In this document: piece by piece, positions 1-8,314 of the stretch
How the letters are laid out: every line of letters starts with the position of its first letter
Numbering within the stretch: the stretch's first letter is position 1
NCBI GenBank assembly: GCA_900552915.1
Contig: USBS01000078.1
Coordinates: 1 to 8,669, forward strand
DNA: 8,669 bases
Direction of reading: 5' to 3'
Source: an uncultured Sutterella sp.
GTDB taxonomy: Bacteria > Pseudomonadota > Gammaproteobacteria > Burkholderiales > Burkholderiaceae_F
Notes under the pieces: generated by a model
Told to the model about the DNA's origin: nothing
What the model saw: only the letters and a program-made list of their open reading frames with translations
Databases searched by the model: none
Position numbers and translations under genes: made by a program

Positions 1-54
1 CCTCCGACTCCTACGTCCCGAACGTAGTACTCTACCAGGCTGAGCTACACCCCG
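1..54 (-). tRNA. tRNA-Pro (anticodon CGG), 3' part cut off by window start
   Basis: Read on the minus strand from position 54, the sequence folds as a tRNA. It has a 7-nt acceptor 5' strand CGGGGTG, then TA, D-stem GCTC/GAGT around the loop AGCCTGGTA, and anticodon stem CTACG/CGTAG. The anticodon loop TTCGGGA gives anticodon CGG, which reads the Pro codon CCG. A variable loop and the first T-stem bases (GGAGG) follow before the window ends. About 23 nt (rest of the T-arm, acceptor 3' strand, possible CCA) lie outside. The 5' end is 21 bp past the ispB stop on the same strand, with no terminator visible between them. Co-transcription with ispB and processing is possible, as is a promoter inside ispB. 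Confidence 0.93.
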
Positions 55-75
55 AATTTTTTGACCGCCGGCGCT

Positions 76-1065
76 CTATTTGTTGCGCTGAACTGTCAAG
101 GCGAGGAACTGTATCAGAGATTCTTTGAATTGTCCAGAGGGAAGTGCAGATAATTTTTGTTTTCCGAGTTCGACTTCCTCTTGGGCGCGCTGCAGACACT
201 TGGGTAACGCTCCGCTTTCGATGACGATGCGGCTGATTTGCTCGAAGTCTCCGTCGCCCTTGCGGATGGCTTCGCGGATGCATTCGCGTTTTTCGGGTGT
301 TGTCAGCTGCATGGCGTAGTAAAGCGGCAGCGTGACCTTGCCTTCGCGCAAATCGGCGCCGAGGTTTTTGCCGATTGTGGCGGCTTCGCCCATGTAGTCG
401 AGAATGTCGTCGGCAATCTGAAAGGCGTTTCCGAGGTGCAGCGCATAGGCTGCGCACGCTTCTTCCATTTCGGCGGGCGCCTCGGCAATGGCAGCGGCCA
501 TGTGAGCGGCAGCCTTAAAAAGACAAGCGGTCTTGCGCTCAATCACGCCGAAGTAGTCTTCTTCCGTAATGTCCGGGTTGTGCGCGTTGTTCATCTGCAG
601 TACTTCGCCTTCGCTCAGACGATTGGCGGCATCGGCCAGGGCCTGCATCACTTTGAGGTTGCCCGCGCGCACCATCATCTGAAAAGAGCGTGTGTAGAAG
701 AAGTCGCCCACGAGCACCGCCGTGCCGTTGCCCCAGCGGGCGTTGGCCGTTTCGCGGCCGCGGCGCATCATGCCTTCGTCGACAACATCGTCGTGCATGA
801 GCGTTGCGGTGTGAAGAATTTCAATGACGGCGCCGAGATAGGCGGCCTTGGCGGGATCGGCTCCCATGGCGCGGGCCATCAGAATGAGCAGCGCCGGGCG
901 CATGCGCTTGCCGCCGGCGCTCGTGATGTAGTGGCCGACCTCATCGACGCGGGAAACGGCGCTTGAGACTTCACGCATGATGATGCGTTCGACTTCGAGC
1001 ATGTCTTCGGCAATCGGAGCCAGGGCGCGGCGTGCTGCCGCTTTGATGTCTTCGGACTGGGTCAT
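76..1065 (-). CDS. ispB: Long-chain all-trans polyprenyl diphosphate synthase (octaprenyl-type)
   Basis: This enzyme condenses isopentenyl diphosphate units onto farnesyl diphosphate to make the prenyl side chain of ubiquinone or menaquinone in the cytoplasm. The 329 residues compare with 323 in E. coli IspB and align throughout. Visible motifs are GGKRMRP (51-57), the first Asp-rich motif D92-D-V-V-D96 followed by R101-R102, GEVLQ (153-157), and the second Asp-rich motif D219-D-I-L-D223. Next come G-K-N near 232 and the Lys at 243 in the EGK stretch. The fifth residue before the first Asp-rich motif is a small Ala (A87), as in long-chain synthases, but exact chain length cannot be read. The start fits the family N-terminus; no clear Shine-Dalgarno precedes it (CTTTCACTGCA before ATG). 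It lies downstream of a terminator, so it probably has its own promoter in 1066-1122. In many Burkholderiales ispB faces rplU-rpmA, but here a regulator gene lies upstream instead. Confidence 0.95.
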   Translation of the reverse strand: MTQSEDIKAAARRALAPIAEDMLEVERIIMREVSSAVSRVDEVGHYITSAGGKRMRPALLILMARAMGADPAKAAYLGAVIEILHTATLMHDDVVDEGMMRRGRETANARWGNGTAVLVGDFFYTRSFQMMVRAGNLKVMQALADAANRLSEGEVLQMNNAHNPDITEEDYFGVIERKTACLFKAAAHMAAAIAEAPAEMEEACAAYALHLGNAFQIADDILDYMGEAATIGKNLGADLREGKVTLPLYYAMQLTTPEKRECIREAIRKGDGDFEQISRIVIESGALPKCLQRAQEEVELGKQKLSALPSGQFKESLIQFLALTVQRNK

Positions 1066-1092
1066 TGCAGTGAAAGATTAAAAATTCTCAAC

Positions 1093-1103
1093 GGACGCCG
1101 TCC
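1093..1103. repeat. 11-bp perfect palindrome upstream of ispB
   Basis: GGACG-C-CGTCC is an inverted repeat with a single-base centre, located 28-38 bp before the ispB start. It could be a small operator or lie in the ispB 5' leader. An 11-bp palindrome is not rare in GC-rich DNA, so function is a guess. Confidence 0.25.
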
Positions 1104-1122
1104 TGTCGGTCTGCGCCCAAAC

Positions 1123-1159
1123 AAAAAGCGCGTCTTCGGCCTTTTTTGCCGAAACCCGC
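1123..1159 (-). terminator. Intrinsic terminator after the tal-regulator operon
   Basis: On the minus strand the RNA has the stem UUCGGC (1153-1148) and GCCGAA (1140-1135), with a 7-nt A-rich loop. A U-G wobble and three outer G-C pairs, reached across a mismatch and a bulged G, extend the stem. Five U residues follow (1127-1123). It lies 41 bp after the regulator stop and 57 bp before the ispB start, so it separates the two transcription units. Confidence 0.65.
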
Positions 1160-1200
1160 TTGCTAAAACGGATTCTAGCGTCAACGAGCTTGAGCCTGGC

Positions 1201-1854
1201 TTAGAGGAGCTTCAATTCGCGCGCTTTGTAAAGCGCTTCGTTTCTTGAGTGAGCCTCAAGCTTGCGGTAGATGTTTTTAGCGTGAGTGCTGATTGTGGAG
1301 CGGGACAGCGCCAAAATCTGACTGATTTCGTCGAAAGAAATGCCTTTGGCAAGAAGCCGCAGAATGTCGGTTTCGCGCGGCGAAAGCGGATTGGCTGTTG
1401 CCGACTGCGCACTTTGCATGGTTCGGATTTGCAGCGAGCGCACGACGGTGCGCGACACTGCCGGACTTGCGGGAGAGCCGCCCGCTTTCAGAACCCTTAG
1501 GCTTGATGCAAGCTTGGCGGTCGAGTCGGCAAAGAGTAGGTAGCCGTCGGCGCCCGAAGCGATGGTATGCGCCACGATGTTGGCGTCCGAACTTGCCGAA
1601 ACAGCAAGCGTAAGCACTTCGGAATTGCGGCGCTTTGCCGCACGGATGATATCGGCGGGGCTGCCGTCGGCAAGCATGCTGTTGGTGACGATGAAGTCGA
1701 CGGCGTTGCGCGACAAAAACACCAGTGCCTCACGCTTGGTTGCGGCTGTACAGGTGACGGCAAAGCCGCCGTCTTTGATGAGTTCCAGACGGTGCAGCTG
1801 GCGGCGGTAGTCGTCGGGCTCGACAATCAGAACCGAAGAAAGCGCGGTGGTCAT
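1201..1854 (-). CDS. LuxR/NarL-family regulator with a degenerate receiver domain
   Basis: This 217-residue protein has the layout of a NarL-type response regulator: receiver domain about 6-125, a short linker, and a LuxR-type helix-turn-helix at about 155-217. The HTH region starts NPLSPRETDILRLLAKG, and the recognition helix lies around SRSTISTHAKNIYRKL (184-199). Aligned with NarL, the phospho-accepting Asp is Asn58. The conserved Lys is Phe108 (GADGYLLF), with the same 50-residue spacing as NarL D59 to K109. The N-terminal acidic pair is Glu12-Pro13, followed by Asp14-Asp15, and the switch Ser (S86) is kept. It therefore looks like a pseudo-receiver that is unlikely to be phosphorylated in the usual way; control by ligand, partner or level is inference. 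ATG is preceded by AAAAGGA. It lies 14 bp after tal on the same strand, so the two are probably one operon. No histidine kinase is present in the window, and target genes are unknown. Confidence 0.9.
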   Translation of the reverse strand: MTTALSSVLIVEPDDYRRQLHRLELIKDGGFAVTCTAATKREALVFLSRNAVDFIVTNSMLADGSPADIIRAAKRRNSEVLTLAVSASSDANIVAHTIASGADGYLLFADSTAKLASSLRVLKAGGSPASPAVSRTVVRSLQIRTMQSAQSATANPLSPRETDILRLLAKGISFDEISQILALSRSTISTHAKNIYRKLEAHSRNEALYKARELKLL

Positions 1855-1858
1855 GGAG

Positions 1859-1865
1859 TCCTTTT
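1859..1865 (-). promoter_or_regulatory. Ribosome binding site of the LuxR-type regulator
   Basis: AAAAGGA on the minus strand ends 4 nt before the ATG at 1854. It sits entirely in the 14-bp gap behind the tal stop, which supports both the chosen start and translation from a shared tal mRNA. Confidence 0.6.
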
Positions 1866-1868
1866 GCC

Positions 1869-2804
1869 TCAGGCCAGATGGGCCTGAAGTTTTTCGGTGT
1901 CGACGGCAAAGCTGCGAATGCCCGCGGCAAGCTTTTCACTGGCTACGGGGCTCATTGTGAGCGCCATCAGAAAGTCGGCTTGCGAAATCGAAATGGGAGC
2001 GCCGTCTTCTGCATCAGCGCTGAGCACACGGGGTACCGGCGCATAGGAGTTCGCCAGTTCGTTCAAAAGCTTCGGAGAGATCGTGAGCAGGTCACATCCG
2101 GCAAGCGCCAAAATTTCGCCCTTATTGCGGAAGGACGCACCCATGATCTGGGTTTTGCTTCCTGCGGACTTCAGACGTTTGTAAATGGCCGTCACGGACT
2201 GCACGCCGGGGTCCTTGAGTCCGCTGTTGGCAGCTTCATCCCAGCAGGCGCCTTCGGCAGCCTTGAACCAGTCGTAGATGCGGCCGACGAAGGGGCTGAT
2301 GAGCGTGGCGTTCGCTTGAGCGGCCGCTTCTGCCTGAGCCGTGCAGAAGATGAGCGTCATGTTGCAGTGAATGCCTTCGGCTTCGAGCACGCGGGCCGCT
2401 TCGCAGCCCTGCCAGGTGGCGGCAATCTTGATGAGAACACGCTCGCGCGAAACGCCCATGGATTCATAAAGCGCAATGATGCGGCGCGCTTTGGCGATCG
2501 TTGCATTGGCGTCAAAGCTAAGGCGCGCGTCGACTTCGGTTGAAACACGGCCGGGAATGTGCTCGAGAATGGCTGCGCCGAAGCCCGTGAGCACTCGGTC
2601 GATCCGTTCGGCGGGCGTCTCATGAGCCGCGCGTGCCGCTTCGAGAATGTGCGAGTAGCTGCCGCTTGTGGCCGCCTTCAAAATGAGCGAAGGGTTGGTG
2701 GTGGCTTCGGCGGGTTTGAGCTTGGCAATGGTTTCGATGTCGCCCGTATCGGCGACGATTGTTGTCAGGGATTTGAGCTGCGCGAGTTCGCTGGCCTGCT
2801 GCAT
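1869..2804 (-). CDS. tal: Transaldolase (TalB type)
   Basis: Transaldolase moves a dihydroxyacetone unit between sedoheptulose 7-phosphate and glyceraldehyde 3-phosphate, giving erythrose 4-phosphate and fructose 6-phosphate in the non-oxidative pentose phosphate pathway. The 311 residues compare with 317 in E. coli TalB. Conserved stretches are TTIVADTGD (Asp19), ATTNPSLI (Asn37), GRVSTEVDARLSFD (Glu90), and RVLIKIAATWQG with the Schiff-base Lys126. CNMTLIF and ISPFVGRIYDW follow. Glu90 and Lys126 are 36 residues apart, as in TalB (E96 and K132). The frame is open upstream to 3029, but residues before the chosen ATG have no counterpart in the family, so the start at 2804 is preferred. GGAAAGGA lies about 11 nt upstream, a rather long spacing. 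The regulator gene follows after 14 bp, and carA is divergent across the upstream gap. Confidence 0.95.
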   Translation of the reverse strand: MQQASELAQLKSLTTIVADTGDIETIAKLKPAEATTNPSLILKAATSGSYSHILEAARAAHETPAERIDRVLTGFGAAILEHIPGRVSTEVDARLSFDANATIAKARRIIALYESMGVSRERVLIKIAATWQGCEAARVLEAEGIHCNMTLIFCTAQAEAAAQANATLISPFVGRIYDWFKAAEGACWDEAANSGLKDPGVQSVTAIYKRLKSAGSKTQIMGASFRNKGEILALAGCDLLTISPKLLNELANSYAPVPRVLSADAEDGAPISISQADFLMALTMSPVASEKLAAGIRSFAVDTEKLQAHLA

Positions 2805-2832
2805 CTTCGTCAAGGTCCTTTCCAAATTGCCG

Positions 2833-2848
2833 GCACCGTTTTCGGTGC
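2833..2848. repeat. Perfect palindrome GCACCG-N4-CGGTGC in the tal leader
   Basis: GCACCGTTTTCGGTGC is a 6-bp inverted repeat with a 4-nt centre. It lies 29-44 bp before the tal start and just upstream of its ribosome binding region. In tal mRNA it would form a hairpin with an AAAA loop; in DNA it has the form of a dimer operator. No U-tract follows on the minus strand, so it is not a terminator. A related copy lies at 2904-2919. Confidence 0.5.
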
Positions 2849-2903
2849 AATAAAACACCTCGAAACGAATCGATTTGAGAGCGGTAAAACTCGTGCAAAA
2901 AAC

Positions 2904-2919
2904 GCACCGAAAACCGCTC
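2904..2919. repeat. Half-degenerate second copy of the tal-leader palindrome
   Basis: GCACCGAAAACCGCTC shares its first 11 bases (2904-2914) with the reverse complement of 2838-2848. The remainder has diverged. It could be a second, weaker operator with centres 71 bp apart. Alternatively, it is an 11-bp pairing partner competing with the local hairpin in the tal leader RNA. Confidence 0.4.
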
Positions 2920-2944
2920 GCCAAAGCCTGAAACTGCAAGGTTT

Positions 2945-2971
2945 TACGTAGGTGAACGGCTCGATCGTCAA
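2945..2971 (-). promoter_or_regulatory. Candidate tal promoter
   Basis: On the minus strand TTGACG (2971-2966) is a 5-of-6 match to a sigma-70 -35 box. A TACGTA (2950-2945) follows after 15 bp, which is shorter than the usual 16-18 bp. It would overlap the carA promoter back to back and give a tal leader of about 130 nt. No better minus-strand pair was found, but this one is weak. Confidence 0.25.
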
Positions 2972-2979
2972 GGTATAAT
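2951..2979 (+). promoter_or_regulatory. carA: Candidate carA promoter
   Basis: A consensus -10 box TATAAT lies at 2974-2979. The -35 position at 17-bp spacing reads GGTGAA (2951-2956), which is poor, so an activator may be needed or the -35 may be weak. Transcription should start near A2985/A2986, in the sequence AATTTT, giving a leader of about 146 nt before the carA TTG. Pyrimidine-linked promoters such as E. coli pyrBI also start within an A-A-T-rich run; see findings. Confidence 0.5.
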
Positions 2980-3027
2980 GGGCCAATTTTAGCCTGAGCT
3001 CGGCAGCCGCTGAGCCTCGGGTACGGC

Positions 3028-3135
3028 ATGGTTCGTTTTGCTTCGGCCTGCGGGCTTTTTGCGCCGGCGGGCCGACTTTGCGAACGGCCGATTCAATTCG
3101 TGTCAGTTTCAAGAACAAATAGGGAGGAGCCTTGA
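3028..3135 (+). CDS. Possible 35-codon leader peptide overlapping the carA start
   Basis: An ATG at 3028 opens a 35-codon frame whose TGA stop (3133-3135) overlaps the TTG start of carA (3132-3134) in the string TTGA. The carA Shine-Dalgarno forms its codons 32-34 (AGG GAG GAG). The peptide begins MVRFASACGLF and contains five Arg residues (3, 16, 20, 29, 32). No good ribosome binding site precedes its ATG, and short chance ORFs are common in GC-rich DNA. If translated, it would couple translation into carA. Confidence 0.22.
   Translation: MVRFASACGLFAPAGRLCERPIQFVSVSRTNREEP
3121..3129 (+). promoter_or_regulatory. carA: Strong ribosome binding site that fixes the carA TTG start
   Basis: AGGGAGGAG lies 2 nt before the TTG, with the GGAG core 6-7 nt upstream. 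No ATG or GTG start lies nearby in frame, and the protein aligns with CarA from this TTG on. E. coli carA is likewise known to start with UUG. Confidence 0.75.
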
Positions 3136-4313
3136 GTCTGATCATTACCGACACGCGCCCGCAAGCAGCCCTCGTGCTTGCCGACGGCGAAGTCTTCCTG
3201 GGACGCGGATTCGGCGCCCGAGGCAGCGTGACCGCCGAAGTGGTGTTCAACACGGCCATGACGGGGTATCAGGAAATTGTCACCGATCCGAGCTATACGG
3301 GACAGATCGTGACGCTCACGTATCCGCACATCGGAAACGTCGGCGTCAATGCTCAGGATGAAGAAAGCGGTTCGGTCTGTGCCGCGGGTCTCGTGATTCG
3401 CACCGAAAGCCCCGTTGTGAGCAATTTCCGTTCCGAGCAGAGCCTTTCGGAGTATTTGCAGAAGGCCGGCGTCGTAGGCATCTGCGACATCGACACCCGC
3501 AAACTTGTGCGTATTCTGCGCACCAAGGGCGCTCAGGCCGGCACCATTGTGACGGCCGCTGGCGACAAGCTCACCGAAGAGGAACTGGCGCAGGCTAAGA
3601 AGTCCGCTGCCGACTGGGGCTCCATGGTGGGCCGAGACCTCGCGCGCGAAGTGACCTGCAAGGCACCCTATGAATTCAAGGAAGGGACCTGGACGCTTAC
3701 GGCCAACGACGGCACGCCGGGCTTTAAGAAGCCCGAAAAGTTCGGGTACAAGGTCGTTGCCTACGATTTCGGCGTCAAGCGCAATATCCTGCGATTGATG
3801 GTCGATCGAGGCATCGCTTTGACCGTTGTGCCCGCAACCACTCCGGTGGAGGACGTGCTCGCGATGAATCCCGACGGCGTGTTTTTGTCAAACGGCCCCG
3901 GCGACCCCGAGCCCTGCACGTATGCGATTGAAGCCGCGCGCGAATGCCTCAAGCGCCGTATTCCGCTTTTTGGCATCTGTCTCGGACATCAGATCATGGG
4001 GCTGGCCGCGGGCGGCAAGACTCTGAAGATGAAGTTCGGCCACCACGGCGCCAATCATCCCGTGCTCGAAAAAGACAACGGCCGCGTGCACATCACCAGC
4101 CAGAACCACGGCTTTGCTGTGGATGCCGAAACGCTTCCCGACAATGTCGAAGTCACCCACGTGAGTCTCTTTGACGGATCGCTGCAGGGCATGCGCTTTA
4201 TCGATGCCCCCGCCATGAGTTTTCAGGGGCATCCCGAAGCCAGTCCGGGCCCGCACGACATCGAGGGGCTTTTCGATCGGTTCGTCGAATTGATGAAGCA
4301 GGCGCGTGCTTAG
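3132..4313 (+). CDS. carA: Carbamoyl-phosphate synthetase small (glutaminase) subunit
   Basis: CarA hydrolyses glutamine and passes ammonia through a tunnel to CarB, which makes carbamoyl phosphate for pyrimidine and arginine synthesis. The 393 residues compare with 382 in E. coli. The N-terminal CPSase small-chain domain spans about 10-150 (LADGEVFLGRGFG, FNTAMTGYQEI, TYPHIGN). A class I glutamine amidotransferase domain follows at about 207-390. Its nucleophile is Cys283 in FGICLGHQ, and the triad is completed by His367 and Glu369 in SFQGHPEASPGPHD. SNGPGDP lies at 253-259. All catalytic residues are present. The start is TTG, selected by a strong Shine-Dalgarno. gmhA follows after 44 bp and carB after that, so the two subunits are encoded about 650 bp apart within one likely operon. 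Confidence 0.97.
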   Translation: MSLIITDTRPQAALVLADGEVFLGRGFGARGSVTAEVVFNTAMTGYQEIVTDPSYTGQIVTLTYPHIGNVGVNAQDEESGSVCAAGLVIRTESPVVSNFRSEQSLSEYLQKAGVVGICDIDTRKLVRILRTKGAQAGTIVTAAGDKLTEEELAQAKKSAADWGSMVGRDLAREVTCKAPYEFKEGTWTLTANDGTPGFKKPEKFGYKVVAYDFGVKRNILRLMVDRGIALTVVPATTPVEDVLAMNPDGVFLSNGPGDPEPCTYAIEAARECLKRRIPLFGICLGHQIMGLAAGGKTLKMKFGHHGANHPVLEKDNGRVHITSQNHGFAVDAETLPDNVEVTHVSLFDGSLQGMRFIDAPAMSFQGHPEASPGPHDIEGLFDRFVELMKQARA

Positions 4314-4357
4314 GAAAGCACCGCTTCATGCGGACTTGAAAGGAAAGAAGCAGAACC

Positions 4358-4961
4358 ATGAACGCAACCGATCACGTCAAGGCGGCCCTGTGTGAAGCGC
4401 ACGAAGCGCTTACGGCCCTCATCGAAAACAAAGAGATGCTTGAGCGCATTGCTCAGGCTGCGCATCTGATTGCCGAAAGCCAGCGCGAGGGAGGCGCTGT
4501 TTACTCCTGCGGCAACGGCGGCAGCCTGTGCGATGCGATGCACTTTGCCGAGGAAATGACCGGGCGCTACCGCAAAAATCGCAAGCCCTACCGGGCCGCC
4601 GCGATTTCGGATGCGTCCCATATGGCGTGTGTGGCTAACGACTTCGGCTACGAGCACGTGTTTTCGCGCTGGATCGAAGCGATGGGAACCGAGAAGGACG
4701 TTTTGATCGGCATTTCCACCTCGGGCACGAGCAAGAACATCGTGGCGGCAGCCAAGGCCGCCAAAGCCAAGGGCGTGAAAGTGATCGTGCTCACGGGACG
4801 CAGCGGCACGGAGCTCACGGAATTGGCCGACGTTGCCGTCGTGACTCCGGCTGGCCGCTGGGCCGATCGCGTTCAGGAACTGCACATCAAGGTGATTCAT
4901 ATTCTGATCGAGCTTGTCGAACGCGAGCTCGATAGCCAGAACTACAGCGAAGGCGGCAATC

Positions 4962-4969
<8 letters not shown>
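4358..4969 (+). CDS. gmhA: Phosphoheptose isomerase (sedoheptulose 7-phosphate isomerase)
   Basis: GmhA converts sedoheptulose 7-phosphate to D-glycero-D-manno-heptose 7-phosphate, the first step to ADP-heptose for the LPS inner core. The 203-residue single SIS-domain protein aligns end to end with E. coli GmhA (192 aa). Motifs are SCGNGGSLCDAMHFAEEMTG (50-69), ISDASHMACVANDFG, GISTSGTS (118-125), and ADRVQELHIKVIHIL (169-183). Metal and catalytic residues known in the family map to His62, Glu66, Gln173 and His181, and all are present. DiaA, a related SIS protein, lacks the CDAMHFAEE signature, so GmhA is preferred. A purine-rich AAAGGAAAGAAG precedes the ATG, with the GGA core rather far upstream. 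The last residues overlap the start of carB by 8 nt in another frame. Its place between carA and carB is unusual. Confidence 0.93.
4949..4953 (+). promoter_or_regulatory. carB: Ribosome binding site of carB inside gmhA
   Basis: GAAGG lies 8 nt before the carB ATG and within the last gmhA codons. It supports the start at 4962 rather than the in-frame ATG at 4914, and fits translational coupling with gmhA. Confidence 0.55.
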
Positions 4970-8189
<3,220 letters not shown>

Positions 8190-8221
8190 CGCTGCCTTGA
8201 GACTGTAAATTTGTCCTTTGT

Positions 8222-8256
8222 TTGCGCCGGGCTCTTTTCCGAAGAGCTCGGCGCAA
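8222..8256 (+). other. Long hairpin (15 bp) between carB and greA
   Basis: Bases 8222-8236 pair with 8242-8256 (TTGCGCCGGGCTCTT against AAGAGCTCGGCGCAA), with one G-U wobble and a 5-nt loop TTCCG. No U-tract follows directly. It could stabilise the 3' end of carAB mRNA, or act as the antiterminator partner of the next hairpin, with which it shares 8250-8256. Confidence 0.7.
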
Positions 8257-8264
8257 TGTACAAT
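8236..8264 (+). promoter_or_regulatory. greA: Possible greA promoter
   Basis: TACAAT at 8259-8264 is a 5-of-6 match to a -10 box. The -35 position at 17 bp reads TTTCCG (3 of 6). It would start RNA near 8271 and give a greA leader of about 44 nt. The -10 lies in the loop and right arm of the second hairpin, so promoter and terminator readings compete. Confidence 0.3.
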
Positions 8265-8274
8265 TGCGCCTTTT
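8250..8274 (+). terminator. Terminator-like hairpin overlapping the long hairpin
   Basis: GGCGCAAT (8250-8257) pairs perfectly with ATTGCGCC (8263-8270) around the loop GTACA, followed by TTTT (8271-8274). The U-tract is short, so termination would be partial. Its left arm is also the right arm of the preceding hairpin, so only one can form at a time. Confidence 0.45.
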
Positions 8275-8314
8275 GAAGAAGTGCACAACTCTTTTTTCTA
8301 GTAAAAACAAAGAT

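Noticed and set aside
238..966. A 242-codon plus-strand frame opposite ispB
   Set aside because: It is antisense to a well-conserved gene, with no ribosome binding site or recognisable domain. A codon-bias shadow is the simpler reading.
1878..2543. A 221-codon plus-strand frame opposite tal
   Set aside because: It is wholly antisense to conserved transaldolase codons, with no domain or start signal.
2805..3029. Longer transaldolase starting at 3029
   Set aside because: The extra 75 residues do not resemble the family, cross the intergenic palindromes and promoters, and precede a start that matches TalB.
3044..3060. Short GC stem plus TTTTT in the carA leader as an attenuator
   Set aside because: Only three Watson-Crick pairs (GCC/GGC around TGCG) precede the T-run. 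That is too weak to call a terminator without folding or covariation evidence.
4321..4333. CCGC-N5-GCGG inverted repeat between carA and gmhA
   Set aside because: A four-base stem without a U-tract is expected by chance in GC-rich DNA.
4914..4961. Longer CarB starting at 4914
   Set aside because: The 16 extra residues are gmhA codons read in another frame; MPKRTDLKTI at 4962 is the standard CarB N-terminus and has a ribosome binding site.
8291..8306. T6 tract before greA as a terminator
   Set aside because: No GC-rich stem directly precedes it; only the short GTGCAC palindrome is near.
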